Below are positions 1 through 9,693 of a stretch of 52,994 bases of DNA, in pieces (positions within the stretch are counted from its first letter, which is position 1; every line of letters starts with the position of its first letter). Under the pieces are notes generated by a model. It was not told the origin of the DNA, searched no databases, and was given only the letters and a program-made list of their open reading frames with translations. Made by a program: the position numbers and the translations under genes. This DNA comes from Acidimicrobiales bacterium (GTDB lineage Bacteria > Actinomycetota > Acidimicrobiia > Acidimicrobiales > SHLQ01), in NCBI GenBank assembly GCA_020628865.1, contig JAHDEJ010000011.1, forward strand, positions 84,657 to 137,650, read 5' to 3'.

Positions 1-111
1 GCCCTGGCCCTGGCCCTGGCCCTCACCCTCGCCTTCACCCTGGCCCTGACCTTCACCTTGGCCTTCGCCTTGACCCTGGCCCTCGCCTTCGCCTTCGCCC
101 TGGGCCTGGCC
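1..111 (-). repeat. Short tandem coding repeat (GGC-CAG / GGC-GAA units)
   Basis: Read on the minus strand, the last roughly 110 bases alternate glycine codons with glutamine or glutamate codons. At the very edge the hexamer gccctg (plus strand) recurs four times in tandem. This is low-complexity coding DNA that gives a disordered, charged tail to the partial membrane protein. Repeats of this kind are slippage-prone, and the tail continues beyond the window. Confidence 0.8.
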
Positions 112-1215
112 CTCCTGGGCCTCGAGTGCATCGGCGGCCTGGCCTGCTGCGGCCGCCGCCTCACTCACCTCGGCGCCGGCTTCAGCCGCCGCGGCGGCAG
201 CGGCCGCAGCCTCGCCGGCGTTCTCCAACGCCTGCTGTGCCGCGGCGGTATCCCCGGCCTCGAGCGCGTCTGCCGCCTCCTGGAGCGCGTCCGCCGTGGC
301 CGGATCGCCGGCCTCCTGCGTCGCCGCCAGCTGCTCCAACCGTTCCGCGATCGCCGCCTGCTCCTCGGGCGTCAGCGAGTCCGCAGCAGCGGCGAGTGCC
401 TCGAGTTGGTCGGCAGCCGTCGAGCCCTCCGCCAGAGGATTGGCGTCGAGGGTTCGTTCCAACCCCTGGGCTGCGGCCCGCTGTGCCAGATCTTCGGCAT
501 CGATCGAGCGAAGCAACTCGTCCTGGGTCCCTTCGAGCGCTTCGACCGCAGCATCGACATCGTCGGCTTCCCGGAGCGACTCGGCCAGCGCCCGCAGTTC
601 CTCGGCGAGCGCGTCGGCCTCTTCCGAACCGAGCCCGTCGAGCTCGGCCGCCCGCTCCTCGAAGTCGTCGGCCACTTCGGCGATCCGAGCCTGGTCGGCG
701 GCCAGGCGTTCGCGCACCTCGTCCTGGGGATTGCGCAGCACGACCAACAACACGACGATCGTGACGAGCGCGGCCAGCAGAGCCCAGGCCTTCGGCTTCC
801 ACGGCAGCGGCATCGCCGTACCCACGTCGGCACCGGCGAACGACTCCGCCCGGGCGTGCACCCGCGGGCCGAACGCATCGGTCGGGGCGAACTGCAGCGC
901 GGTGACGAACGCATCGTCGGTGTCCAACCCGCGATCGAGCGCCCGGGCGACGACGGGATCGGGCAGGCGCAGAACGACGGCGCCGACGATCGCCACGACG
1001 ACGCCAGCCGCCAGCACACCCAGCGCCACCGCCTCCGGCCACGACCACGGGCGGACCCAACCGATGAGCGCCACGAGTGCGGCCGCGCCGGCCACCCACG
1101 GGCCGAGCTCGGATGTGGTGGCCGTCAACCAGACGGCACGCAGACGGCGTCGGGCGCGGCCGAACACCCCACGAAGTGCCGTTGGCAGCACGTCGGGTGT
1201 GGCGGCCGTTGTCAC
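1..1215 (-). CDS. Membrane protein with Gly-Gln/Gly-Glu tail, DUF4175-like (partial, runs off left edge)
   Basis: About 405 codons are visible; the C-terminus lies beyond position 1. The GTG start at 1215 overlaps the stop of the upstream permease gene (GTGA), so it is the last visible gene of a translationally coupled operon. Two hydrophobic segments lie near residues 37-75 and a third near residues 140-160. They are followed by a long Asp/Glu/Ala-rich, helix-forming region and then a run of Gly-Gln and Gly-Glu dipeptides. The N-terminal pattern (two membrane segments, then a P..VARALDRGL..DDAFVTALQF stretch and a membrane segment ending in RNPQDEVRERL) resembles large DUF4175-type membrane proteins found beside ABC and VWA/MoxR genes. 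No enzymatic motif is seen. The function is unknown; a role with the ABC transporter is inferred from coupling only. Confidence 0.75.
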   Translation of the reverse strand, partial: MTTAATPDVLPTALRGVFGRARRRLRAVWLTATTSELGPWVAGAAALVALIGWVRPWSWPEAVALGVLAAGVVVAIVGAVVLRLPDPVVARALDRGLDTDDAFVTALQFAPTDAFGPRVHARAESFAGADVGTAMPLPWKPKAWALLAALVTIVVLLVVLRNPQDEVRERLAADQARIAEVADDFEERAAELDGLGSEEADALAEELRALAESLREADDVDAAVEALEGTQDELLRSIDAEDLAQRAAAQGLERTLDANPLAEGSTAADQLEALAAAADSLTPEEQAAIAERLEQLAATQEAGDPATADALQEAADALEAGDTAAAQQALENAGEAAAAAAAAAEAGAEVSEAAAAAGQAADALEAQEGQAQGEGEGEGQGQGEGQGEGQGQGEGEGEGQGQGQG

Positions 1216-2222
1216 CGCTCGGTGTCCGCAGGTGTCGTGACGTTGATCGACGCTCGCCACACGGACAAAATCAGCAGCGCGAGTCCGATCACGATGTACA
1301 TCAGCCAGATGAAGCTCGATCCGTCGTCGACACGGAATCCGTCCTGGTCGAACTGGTCGCCGCCATCGATCTCGCCGATCAGGGCCCGCATTCCGCCGAA
1401 CGGACTGATGGTGTCGCCGACGAAGGCGTTGCCGCTGCGCGGGAGCGAGTCGGCGATACCGGCCACCGGGTTGAACGCGAGGATCTCGACGGGAACGACG
1501 ACCTCGTCGTTGCCGGAGGCCGCATCGGCGATGGCGATGGCGGCGAGCCCGAAGAAGCTGCCGAAGGCGAAGACCGCGGCGACGGCGTAGGTGAGCACCG
1601 TGGCGGCCGTTGTCCGTCGGAACCGTGAACTGATCCACACGCCGACGGCGCCAAGTACGAGGCCGGTGAACAACAGCATGCCGAGTCCGCGAACCATGTC
1701 GAGCAGTTGCACGCCGCCGACCAGAAGGCTCACGGCGAGCAGCGGCATGGCCGCGACCACGAGAAACACGAGGAAGGCCAGGGCGGCCGAGAGCTTGCCG
1801 ATGATGATGTCCCTCGGCCGCATGAGCGTCATCTGCAACGGGACCAATGTCTGGCGCTCCCGCTCGCCGGTGATCGACCCGGCGGTGAGACCCGGCACGA
1901 GGAACAGGACGAGAACGACCATGCCGAAGAGCACCCATTCGAACAGCTGCCGTCCGACGCGACCCAACGCACCGACGTCGCCGCCGAAGCCCTCGTTCAG
2001 CGCGACGGCCCCCTGATAGGCCAGGACGAGGATGCCGGTGAGCAACAGCAGCCAGATGGTGAGGAAGACGACCGCCTTCGCTCCGCGCACTCGCTCGATG
2101 AGCTCGCGGCGCAGCACCGGGTTGTCGCGTAGACGCACACCCATGGCCGACGGGCCGGAGGGCTCAGCCCCGGACGTGGGGACGGGAGGCGGCATCTCGA
2201 GATCGGCCGGCAGGTCGCTCAT
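1212..2222 (-). CDS. ABC-2 type transporter permease
   Basis: A 336-residue integral membrane protein with about six membrane segments. After a cytoplasmic N-terminus rich in Pro and Ser it reads NPVLRRELIERVRGAKAVVF, then a first membrane helix. The motif GLTAGSITGERERQTLVPL follows the second helix; it is the typical coupling region of ABC-2 permeases of the NatB/GldF type. The C-terminus holds a last helix before NVTTPADTER. The ATG at 2222 overlaps the TGA of the upstream ATPase gene (ATGA), so the two are made together and surely form one transporter. The exported or signalled substrate cannot be told from the sequence. Confidence 0.9.
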   Translation of the reverse strand: MSDLPADLEMPPPVPTSGAEPSGPSAMGVRLRDNPVLRRELIERVRGAKAVVFLTIWLLLLTGILVLAYQGAVALNEGFGGDVGALGRVGRQLFEWVLFGMVVLVLFLVPGLTAGSITGERERQTLVPLQMTLMRPRDIIIGKLSAALAFLVFLVVAAMPLLAVSLLVGGVQLLDMVRGLGMLLFTGLVLGAVGVWISSRFRRTTAATVLTYAVAAVFAFGSFFGLAAIAIADAASGNDEVVVPVEILAFNPVAGIADSLPRSGNAFVGDTISPFGGMRALIGEIDGGDQFDQDGFRVDDGSSFIWLMYIVIGLALLILSVWRASINVTTPADTER

Positions 2223-3259
2223 TGCACGATCCCCTGGGTCACATTCATGAAGACGTCTTCCAATCCGCCGCCGACCTCGCGGAACTCGAGGACCTGGCGC
2301 GGGTCCTCGAGGACGAGGCGCCGCAGGAGTGCCGCCTGCTCCTCGCGTGTGGCCACCGTGAACTCCTGGCTGCTTCCGTCGGCGAAGCGCACGGCCACCC
2401 GAAGTGCAGCACCCGACCGGGTGGAGATGTCCTGCGGGGAACCCTCGGCGAGCAGCCGGCCGGCTTCCATGATGCCGACGTGTGTACAGATCTCCTGCAG
2501 CTCGGTGAGGATGTGCGAGCTGACGATGATGGTCTTGCCGAGGCGCTGCAGGTGCCACAGCAACTCGCGCAGTTCGACGCGGGCCCGCGGGTCCAGCCCG
2601 GAGGCCGGCTCGTCGAGGATGAGCAGGTCCGGATCGTGGACCAGGGCCCGGGCGAGCGACAGGCGCTGTTTCATGCCACGGCTGAGTGAGTTCACCGCGG
2701 CGTCGCGCTTGACCTCGAGGTCGACGAGCTCGAGCAGTCCGTCGATGAGGCTCGGCCACTCATCCTTCGGGATGCGGTAGGCGGCGGCGAAGAACTCGAG
2801 GTAGCCGCCGACGTCGAGCCCCTCGTACACGCCGAGACCATCGGGCATGTAGCCGGTGCGCACCCGGACAGCGCCCGGATCGAGCGTCGGGTCGGCGCCG
2901 TCGATCGAGATCGACCCGCTGGTTGGCGTGAGGAGCGAACAGACCATCGTCATGAGCGTCGTCTTGCCGGCACCGTTGGGCCCGATCAGCCCATAGATCG
3001 AGCCTCGGGGTACGGCCAGGTTCACGCCGCTGACCGCCTCGAGTTCGCCGTAGCGCTTGGTCAGGTCGTGGGTGCGAACGATGGCGTCCTCGACCGGCTC
3101 GCCACCGGAAAGGCTTGCGGCCATCCCGCTGTAGTCGGGCAGCGGCTGGGCGGGAGCGGTGGGCGGTGGCGGGGCCATGCCCGGGGGTGGCGGCGCGGTG
3201 CGGCTCGACGGTCCGGGAGGTGGTGGAGGCGGCGGGGGTGGGGGCGGCAGATTGGTCAC
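2219..3259 (-). CDS. ABC transporter ATP-binding protein with proline-rich N-terminus
   Basis: 346 residues. The nucleotide-binding domain begins near residue 62 (VRTHDLTKRYGELEAVSGVN). It has a complete Walker A (GPNGAGKTT), a signature LSRGMKQRLSLARAL, Walker B LLILDEPASGLDPR and a switch histidine (IIVSSH). After the ATPase comes an 80-residue C-terminal extension as in CcmA/NatA/GldA-type proteins. The first 60 residues are unusual: an unbroken run of eleven prolines, then further PPPP blocks. The GTG start at 3259 overlaps the preceding gene's stop (GTGA). A downstream in-frame start (near MAASLSGG) would remove the proline region, so the exact start is not certain, but the coupling favours 3259. 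It energises the permease encoded next. Confidence 0.92.
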   Translation of the reverse strand: MTNLPPPPPPPPPPPGPSSRTAPPPPGMAPPPPTAPAQPLPDYSGMAASLSGGEPVEDAIVRTHDLTKRYGELEAVSGVNLAVPRGSIYGLIGPNGAGKTTLMTMVCSLLTPTSGSISIDGADPTLDPGAVRVRTGYMPDGLGVYEGLDVGGYLEFFAAAYRIPKDEWPSLIDGLLELVDLEVKRDAAVNSLSRGMKQRLSLARALVHDPDLLILDEPASGLDPRARVELRELLWHLQRLGKTIIVSSHILTELQEICTHVGIMEAGRLLAEGSPQDISTRSGAALRVAVRFADGSSQEFTVATREEQAALLRRLVLEDPRQVLEFREVGGGLEDVFMNVTQGIVQ

Positions 3260-5817
3260 GATGCCTCCTCCGGAATGGTCGTCGTCAGCGCGGGCTCGGA
3301 GTCTGGCTCGGGGGGATCGGTCTCGACCCGGACGAAATAGTTGCTGCCGCCGAATCCACTCAGCGGCCGAGTCTCGATCGTGTAGGTCCCCGCTTCGCCG
3401 GCGGTGAAGTCGACCCGACTGTTGAGCCCGTTGAAGTCGTCGTTCTCGGCGACCTGACGGCCGTCGGCATCCCGCACGACGAGGTACGGATCGAGCGACG
3501 GGCCGAAGTTGTTCATCGGAGCGTCCATCCAAACCCGAACCGACTGCCCCTCCCGCAGCTCGATGGTCCACTCGTCGTAGGTGGCCTCGAGGAAGCCCTC
3601 GCCTTCGAAGACCCCATCGGGGTCGAGCTCGACCGGACGGACCAGGCCGAGCACGGCCTCGCCGTTGAACTCGCCGCCGAAGCCACCGCCGAACACGTCA
3701 CGGCTGCTCGACTCGCCGACCGGGAGCAGCGCAAATTGTTCGGTTTGTTCCCGGGCGGCGTGAAGGCCGACGCGCTGTTGGCCGGCCTCGGCAAAGAAGT
3801 CGCCGATGCGATGTTCCACCCAGAGCGTGTCGTCGATCCAGGCCTCGTCGGGGATGCGGCTTCGAAGCTCGCCTCCGTCTCGTGGGAGTTCGAGGCCCTG
3901 CCAGTCCTCGCCCGTCCACACGCGCACCTCGGTCGCCGTGGCGGGAATGACGAGTGCAAGCTCGCTCGTATCACCACCGGCGGGGCGAAGGTGCTGCACG
4001 ACGAGCGTCGTCCCGTCGACATCGCCGTCGAAGCCGAACTGACCGAAGCTCGGGTCCGGAGCGAGGGCCACGGTGGTGCGAATCTGCTCGGCGTGAAGTG
4101 GCGCGTCGGCCGCGGGGATGAGCGCTCGGGTGACGATGGCGGTACGGCCGGTTCCGTCGAGGGTTCGAGCACCGGCGTCCCGGGTCCAGGCGACCGCGGT
4201 GACCATGCCCTGGGGTGCAGCCGTTCCGATGCGGGAGGAACGCCAGTCGAGCCAGGCGGAACCATTGACGGGCCCGTCCTTGACCGCCTCGTTGTCACGC
4301 GGCTCGCCGAACATGAACTGGTTCTGCGGGTTCACATCCCACGTGCGCAACTCCGGAAGGCCGGTGCCCTGCGCCCGCCCGATCGCCGCCGCGAAGGGCA
4401 CACTGCCGCCGGCGGGAAGGTCGTCGAGCGAGGTGACCCGGTCACCCACGAGCACGACGGCACCCTGGAGATCGAACGTCGACGCGTTGGTGACGGTGCC
4501 GCTCACCATCGTGTCGTCGACGACGACATTTTCGATCCGCAGCGCGGCGTCCAGATCCGAAGCCGCGCCCGTGACGACAGCCGAACCACCACCGCCAGGA
4601 TCGATGTCGAACAGCAGGTTGGTCGACGCGAGCGCCGGACGGACCGTGAGGGGTGCGCCGACCGACTCCCGGGTCGTCGACAGACCGCTCGACTCCAGGC
4701 TCCAGCCTGCGCCGAGCTGCAGTTCCTGGCGGCCGTCGTCGGCGATCAGCACCGTTTCGGTGACGGAGGCACCCGGAGTGCCGACCTCGACGATGGCTGC
4801 GAAGCCGTTGCCTCGGCCCTGGGTCAGGAACAGACCGACCACCAGCACGCCAGCGGTGAACACGATCGCCAGGCCGGGAACCACGACCCACGCCAGCGTC
4901 TGCCGGTCCATCCGGTTGAGCACCGCGAACGCAACCGGCCCGGCCACGAGCAGGTAGACGAGCAGAAGCAGGCCGAGTGCTCCGATTCCGGGCACCCGGA
5001 AGCCGGCGTCATTGAGCAGTTCGCCCTGGCTCGAGTCGAAGAATCCGATCAGCACCTGCCCATCCACGGCGGACGAGATGCCGGGCGGAATCCGGTTGGC
5101 CCAGTCCGAATCGATGTAGCGAATCACGCCGGCATCGGCCAGGACGATCGCGGCGTCCGACGTCCATTCGGCGGGGAGGAGTTCATCGATGGAACCGGGG
5201 ACATCGGCGATGATCAGCTGATGGCCGGTGCTCACCCACCGTTGCAATTGCGATTGCTCGTCCGGCGTGAGCGTCCGGAGGCCCGCGGGGCTGGCAACGA
5301 TGGAGTCGAGGGCCGTCAGCATGCCGAGGTCGGTCAGCTCGATGAGCGATGCTCGTCCGACGCGTGGCAGCAGCTGCACGTCGTCGGCGGGCGGATCCAC
5401 GCCCAGGACACCGACGGCGTTGACCGGCGCCTCCCGACCATCGTTGCGAACCTCGTCACTGGCGACGACCTCGCCGCCGACGACGAGTTCGGCGTCGAGC
5501 CGCAGCGCGCCCTGCCCCGACGGGACGAGAATGATCTGCTCGACGGCACTGTTGGCCGCGAGTGCGTAGGGGATCTCCCACGCCGTGTTGGTCTGCTCGT
5601 TCGTGATCGACAGCGTCGCCTCGATCGCTCGCAGGGACTCCACCTGCACCCGGACCGGCACGACCGTTGCACCCCCGGATCGGCGCAGCACGGTCATGTC
5701 CACCCCGGCGATCGCCGGGCCGTCCTGCGCTTCCGCGGTCGCCGTGGCACCCGCCAGCACGCCGCCGATGAGCGCGACGAACAGCAACAGTCCGCCGACC
5801 ATCCGATTGGAGCGCAT
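3256..5817 (-). CDS. Large exported membrane protein with C-terminal PPC-like domain (GldG/DUF4350-like auxiliary)
   Basis: 853 residues, first gene of a four-gene operon. A signal peptide covers roughly residues 1-33 (hydrophobic core VGGLLLFVALIGGVLAG, then AEAQDG). A long extracytoplasmic part follows, then two closely spaced membrane helices near residues 265-325 (GALGLLLLVYLLVAGPVAFAV and WVVVPGLAIVFTAGVLVVG). Another large extracytoplasmic region ends with a beta-rich domain near residues 740-840: PYLVVRDADGRQVAENDD and FTAGEAGTYTIETRPLSG, the pattern of pre-peptidase C-terminal (PPC) domains. Residues before the helices (RTLTPDEQSQLQRWVSTGHQLI) resemble the glutamine-amidotransferase-like DUF4350 region of GldG-type ABC accessories. 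The start was placed at the ATG before RSNRM, where the signal peptide begins; a longer ORF reading is possible but has no signal function. Confidence 0.8.
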   Translation of the reverse strand: MRSNRMVGGLLLFVALIGGVLAGATATAEAQDGPAIAGVDMTVLRRSGGATVVPVRVQVESLRAIEATLSITNEQTNTAWEIPYALAANSAVEQIILVPSGQGALRLDAELVVGGEVVASDEVRNDGREAPVNAVGVLGVDPPADDVQLLPRVGRASLIELTDLGMLTALDSIVASPAGLRTLTPDEQSQLQRWVSTGHQLIIADVPGSIDELLPAEWTSDAAIVLADAGVIRYIDSDWANRIPPGISSAVDGQVLIGFFDSSQGELLNDAGFRVPGIGALGLLLLVYLLVAGPVAFAVLNRMDRQTLAWVVVPGLAIVFTAGVLVVGLFLTQGRGNGFAAIVEVGTPGASVTETVLIADDGRQELQLGAGWSLESSGLSTTRESVGAPLTVRPALASTNLLFDIDPGGGGSAVVTGAASDLDAALRIENVVVDDTMVSGTVTNASTFDLQGAVVLVGDRVTSLDDLPAGGSVPFAAAIGRAQGTGLPELRTWDVNPQNQFMFGEPRDNEAVKDGPVNGSAWLDWRSSRIGTAAPQGMVTAVAWTRDAGARTLDGTGRTAIVTRALIPAADAPLHAEQIRTTVALAPDPSFGQFGFDGDVDGTTLVVQHLRPAGGDTSELALVIPATATEVRVWTGEDWQGLELPRDGGELRSRIPDEAWIDDTLWVEHRIGDFFAEAGQQRVGLHAAREQTEQFALLPVGESSSRDVFGGGFGGEFNGEAVLGLVRPVELDPDGVFEGEGFLEATYDEWTIELREGQSVRVWMDAPMNNFGPSLDPYLVVRDADGRQVAENDDFNGLNSRVDFTAGEAGTYTIETRPLSGFGGSNYFVRVETDPPEPDSEPALTTTIPEEAS

Positions 5818-5964
5818 GGTGGGCAATGGTACGACAGGGGGTCGGGCCGCTGAGGGCATCACACCATTCACGCTCGCCGAGGCGAAAAGGTTCCGAAAAA
5901 TGTCACGCCTCGTGCCCCTCGCCCACAGCGGCTTCGTGTCACAGCCGTGTACTAGACCGATGGT

Positions 5965-7194
5965 GTGGCCTCACCGGCGGAAGATCCGCAGCTTCGCTCC
6001 CGTCTCGAACGGAATCTCCGCCTCATCACGTGGCACGAGCTGCTCGTCGGAACGACGCCGTGGCTGGCTGTCTTCGTGCTCTTCACCCGGGCACGGTTCG
6101 ACCTGGAAGGCGCAATCCAGCTCTCCGGCATCTACTACCTGGCCGTGGTCGCCTTCGAAGTTCCTTCCGGCTGGGCCAGCGATCGTCTCGGCCGAGTCCT
6201 CACGCTCCGTCTCGTGGGTGCGGCCTGGATCGGCGCCTTCGCCTGCTGGCTGATCGGCGACGACAACTTCACCGTCATCGTCGCCGGGCAGGTCCTTCTT
6301 GCAATCGGGTTCGCTGCCCTGTCGGGTACCGACGTCACCTTTCACTTCGACACGCTCGAAGCACTCGGCCGTTCCGAGGAGTACGCGGAGCGGCAGTCCT
6401 GGGTGGCCAGCCGAGGCCTGGTGGCCCGAGCAGTCGGCGTGCTCGCCGGCGGCGCCCTCGCCCTGATCGACCTTCGCCTGGCCTTCGCCGCGTCGTTGGT
6501 GCTGGCGGTCGGCCAACTGGCGGTCGCACTCCGGTTCTCCGAACCGCCGCACACGAACCGGGCGGACGACATCGTGCACCAGGTCGGCGCCTGCCTCTCC
6601 TACCTTCGGGCGGCGCCCCTCGCGTGGGTGTTCGGCTACGGCGTGGCCATGGTGGTGCTCGAGCACGTGGCGTTCACGCTGTTCCAGCCATGGTTGACCG
6701 AAACCCTCGGACAGACAGCCGACACGCTCGGCTCGACTCCGCTCTATTCAGGAGCCGTGTTGGCGATCATGGCCCTCATCGGCGCCGGCTTCGCTCGTTC
6801 GGCGGCAACCATGGGGGCCCGCTTCGGCGTCGCACCGACACTCGTCGGCCTCGGGCTGCTCTCGGCGGCAATCGTCACCGCAATGGCGGCCTGGCAACAC
6901 CTCGCGCTGCTTCCGCTCGTCGCCCTTCGCTCGGCCCAGGGTGCCGCCGCCCCCATTCTCATCAGTGCCGTGGTCGCTCCCCAGGTTGCCCGTCAGCACC
7001 GAGCCACCCTGCTCAGCCTGAATTCGCTCGCCGGTCGAATGCTGTGGGGAAGCGTGCTGCTGGTCGTCTCGGTGGACGCGGCCGACGACGTCTCCGGCAC
7101 GCTCGCTCGTCTCGCGGTCGTGAGCTGGGCACTGGTCGTGGCGACAGCAGTCAGCGCACAGTGGGTCGAGCGTCGGCACGGCGCCGTCGCCTGA
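5965..7194 (+). CDS. MFS transporter
   Basis: 409 residues with about twelve hydrophobic segments. The N-terminal cytoplasmic piece is followed by a helix pair whose loop reads EVPSGWASDRLGR, the classical MFS loop 2-3 signature (G-x-x-S-D-R-x-G-R). The GTG start at 5965 is the first in-frame start after a 147-base divergent intergenic region shared with the ABC operon. Substrate unknown: the sequence shows no recognisable drug or sugar signature. Its end is three bases from the end of the convergent histidine kinase gene. Confidence 0.88.
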   Translation: MASPAEDPQLRSRLERNLRLITWHELLVGTTPWLAVFVLFTRARFDLEGAIQLSGIYYLAVVAFEVPSGWASDRLGRVLTLRLVGAAWIGAFACWLIGDDNFTVIVAGQVLLAIGFAALSGTDVTFHFDTLEALGRSEEYAERQSWVASRGLVARAVGVLAGGALALIDLRLAFAASLVLAVGQLAVALRFSEPPHTNRADDIVHQVGACLSYLRAAPLAWVFGYGVAMVVLEHVAFTLFQPWLTETLGQTADTLGSTPLYSGAVLAIMALIGAGFARSAATMGARFGVAPTLVGLGLLSAAIVTAMAAWQHLALLPLVALRSAQGAAAPILISAVVAPQVARQHRATLLSLNSLAGRMLWGSVLLVVSVDAADDVSGTLARLAVVSWALVVATAVSAQWVERRHGAVA

Positions 7195-7197
7195 GGC

Positions 7198-9069
7198 TCA
7201 CGCAGCGACGGCGTCCGGTCCGTCGTCCATTGCGTGTTCCGCCCGTTCGAGGGCGTCACGAAGCACGTCCGTGCGGATCGGTTTGGACACGTAGTCGTTC
7301 ATTCCGGCGTCGAAACACGCCTCCTGGTCCGACGCGAGTGCGTTGGCCGTCAACGCAATGATCCACGGCTGCACGTCCAGGTCGAGTTCCCGAATCTGGC
7401 GTGTTGCCGCAAGGCCGTCGAGCACGGGCATCTGCATGTCCATCAGGATCGCATCGAAGTGTTCCGCCTGAATCGCCTCGACGGCTTGGGCGCCGTCGGC
7501 CACCACCGTCACCTCGTAGCCCAGCTTGCCGAGCATGGCCAGCGCCACCTTCTGGTTCACGGCGTTGTCCTCCGCCATCAGCAATCGAAGGGCGCCTTCG
7601 GACGGCGCCGTGCCCTCGACCGCCGTGAGCGGCACGGGGGTCGGTCGGGCCTCCGTCAACAGACGGTCGATGGTTTCACGAAGCCGCCAGCTTCGCGTCG
7701 GCTTCATCAGGGCCGCATCGAAGAGGGGCTTGTCCTCCTCGGACACCACCGTCCCCGACGAGAGCAGAATGAGGGGGAAGCGTTCGTCGGTTGCGTCGAA
7801 CCGCTGCCGGAGCTTTCGGGCCAGATCGACGCCGTGCATGCCGGGCATGTGCATGTCCAGGATGGCGATGTCGATCCTGTCGCCTCGCTCCACGATCGCA
7901 AGCGCCTCTCGGCCGGAGGCTGCGCTGAGCACCGTCGCCTCCCACTGGGCTGCGCTGCGTTCCAGGAGTTCCCGATTGGTGTCGTTGTCGTCGACGACGA
8001 GAATCGTGACGTCGGCGAGCGACGTTTCGCTCGCATGCTCCTTATCGAGCGGCTCGCCGACCTCGACGAGAATGTCGAACGTGAAGGTCGTTCCGTGGCC
8101 CTCACCCTCGCTGTGCACGGCGATCGACCCGCCCATCTGTTCGGCGAGGGACTTCGAGATCGCCAACCCAAGGCCGGTGCCACCGTATTTGCGGGTGGTT
8201 GACTCATCCGCCTGGCTGAATGCCTGAAACAACCGGCCCAGCGCCTCGGGGGCGATTCCGATGCCGTTGTCCTCCACCGCCACCGTGAGGCGCGCGGTGC
8301 CATCCGGCGCGAGCTCGGCCGAGCAGGACACGGACACTTCGCCGTCCTCACCGGTGAACTTCACGGCGTTGCTCACGAGGTTCACGATGATCTGACGGAG
8401 CCGGGTGGAGTCGCCCACGATCGCACGATCCAGATTCTCCGCCGGGTGGTGGATGAGCTCGATGCGCTTCGCCGCGGCACGAGCCGACAGCAACTCGAGC
8501 CCCGACACCACGCACTCTTCGAAGTCGAAGGGTTCGTGCTCGAGCCGCAGTTGGTCGGCATCGATCTTGGAAAAGTCGAGCACGTCGTTCAGCACGACGA
8601 GGAGCGACTCACCACTCGTCCGGAGCGTGTTGACGAAGTCCATTTGCAGTTCGTCGAGGTCGGTGGAGAGGAGGAGGTCGGCCATGCCGATCACGCCGTT
8701 CATCGGCGTCCGAATCTCGTGGCTCATGTTCGCCAGAAACGCACTCTTGGTCTTCTCGGCGGCACGCGCCTCGTCGAGGGCCAGCCGCAGCTGCTGCGTC
8801 TGCTCGGCGATGATGTCGTCCTGGTCACGCGCGAGGCGGCTCACCTCGGCATGATGGGAGCCGGCGATCCAGGCGACCGCGCCGATGACGATCGGAGCGC
8901 TGCAGATCATCCAGAGGAGCTGGGTCGACGCCAACGCCTCGCGCATCGCATCGACCGTGATGCTGCCGGTCGTCGCCTGTGCCTCGAGCGGGATGGCGAC
9001 CAACGGAAAGCACAAGCCGAAGACCACGCCCAACAGCGTGTACCGCCATGTGATTCGATCACCGCCCAT
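7198..9069 (-). CDS. Hybrid sensor histidine kinase with two receiver domains
   Basis: 623 residues. Two membrane helices (about 11-28 and 51-69) enclose a very short periplasmic loop, so there is no real extracellular sensor domain. A coiled coil precedes the dimerisation domain with phospho-acceptor H117 ([11 protein letters not shown]). The ATPase domain has N-box [10 protein letters not shown]1 DNGIGI and G2 [10 protein letters not shown]. Receiver 1 (about 352-470) carries D405 and K456; receiver 2 (about 494-610) carries D544 and K596. There is no Hpt or output domain, so phosphate must be passed to another protein. It is a close paralogue of the kinase at 9694-11574, separated by fxsA, with the same order and nearly the same spacing of domains. 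Confidence 0.95.
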   Translation of the reverse strand: MGGDRITWRYTLLGVVFGLCFPLVAIPLEAQATTGSITVDAMREALASTQLLWMICSAPIVIGAVAWIAGSHHAEVSRLARDQDDIIAEQTQQLRLALDEARAAEKTKSAFLANMSHEIRTPMNGVIGMADLLLSTDLDELQMDFVNTLRTSGESLLVVLNDVLDFSKIDADQLRLEHEPFDFEECVVSGLELLSARAAAKRIELIHHPAENLDRAIVGDSTRLRQIIVNLVSNAVKFTGEDGEVSVSCSAELAPDGTARLTVAVEDNGIGIAPEALGRLFQAFSQADESTTRKYGGTGLGLAISKSLAEQMGGSIAVHSEGEGHGTTFTFDILVEVGEPLDKEHASETSLADVTILVVDDNDTNRELLERSAAQWEATVLSAASGREALAIVERGDRIDIAILDMHMPGMHGVDLARKLRQRFDATDERFPLILLSSGTVVSEEDKPLFDAALMKPTRSWRLRETIDRLLTEARPTPVPLTAVEGTAPSEGALRLLMAEDNAVNQKVALAMLGKLGYEVTVVADGAQAVEAIQAEHFDAILMDMQMPVLDGLAATRQIRELDLDVQPWIIALTANALASDQEACFDAGMNDYVSKPIRTDVLRDALERAEHAMDDGPDAVAA

Positions 9070-9147
9070 CCGATAGCCATCGACGGCTGGCGTTCTGCGA
9101 TTGAGCGCCCGCGGCCGATCGCAACGCGGCTGTCATGCAGCGCAGAT

Positions 9148-9675
9148 TCAGCTGGGCGGCAGCTCGCCGGGATCCTCGGTGATGTCCGTGATGTCTGCCT
9201 CAGCGGACGCCGCCGAGCCGGAGACGTCGTAGACATCTCGGCCCGCCGCCGGCCCACGCCGGCCAAAACCGGGCATTCCGCCGCCGAAGCCAGATCCCAT
9301 GCCGGCGGTTCGGACTTCGACTCGTGCCCGAAACGCCCGAATGAGGGGTGGCCGCAGGATCGCGCGAATCGGCGGAATCAGCAGCGCCAACCCGACCACG
9401 TCGGTCAGGAAGCCCGGGGTGAGCATCAGCGCTGAAGCGAAGAAGATCATCGCACCGTCGGCGAGGTCGTCGGTCGGGATGCGAGCGCCGCGAAGGTTCT
9501 CCTGGATGCGACGGATCACGCCGAGGCCCTCGCGGCGAACCAACCACGCGCCGGCGGCGCTGACCGCGATGACGAGGAAGATCGTCTCGAACCAGCCGAG
9601 TTGGCCGGCGACCTGGGTGATCAGCCAGATCTCGACGACCGGAACGACGATGAATGCGATGAAGAGCCAAGCCAC
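9148..9675 (-). CDS. fxsA: FxsA family membrane protein
   Basis: 175 residues with three or four hydrophobic segments. The family signature is clear: VPVVEIWLITQVAGQLG at the N-terminus, then WLVRREGLGVIRRIQ and a DGAMIFFASALMLTPGFLTDVVG segment. Family members are small inner-membrane proteins; E. coli FxsA relieves F-exclusion of phage T7 when overproduced, and the general function is unknown. The C-terminal tail (Gly-rich, then acidic) is longer than in E. coli. It sits 18 bases after the stop of one hybrid kinase and 78 bases before the start of its paralogue, all on the minus strand. Confidence 0.92.
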   Translation of the reverse strand: MAWLFIAFIVVPVVEIWLITQVAGQLGWFETIFLVIAVSAAGAWLVRREGLGVIRRIQENLRGARIPTDDLADGAMIFFASALMLTPGFLTDVVGLALLIPPIRAILRPPLIRAFRARVEVRTAGMGSGFGGGMPGFGRRGPAAGRDVYDVSGSAASAEADITDITEDPGELPPS

Positions 9676-9693
9676 ATCGCAAGGCTATGCGCG

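Noticed and set aside
58-1590. Long plus-strand frames over the left edge, rich in Arg, Ser and Ala
   Set aside because: They lie opposite a coherent minus-strand operon with overlapping starts and stops and have the composition of GC-rich shadow frames.
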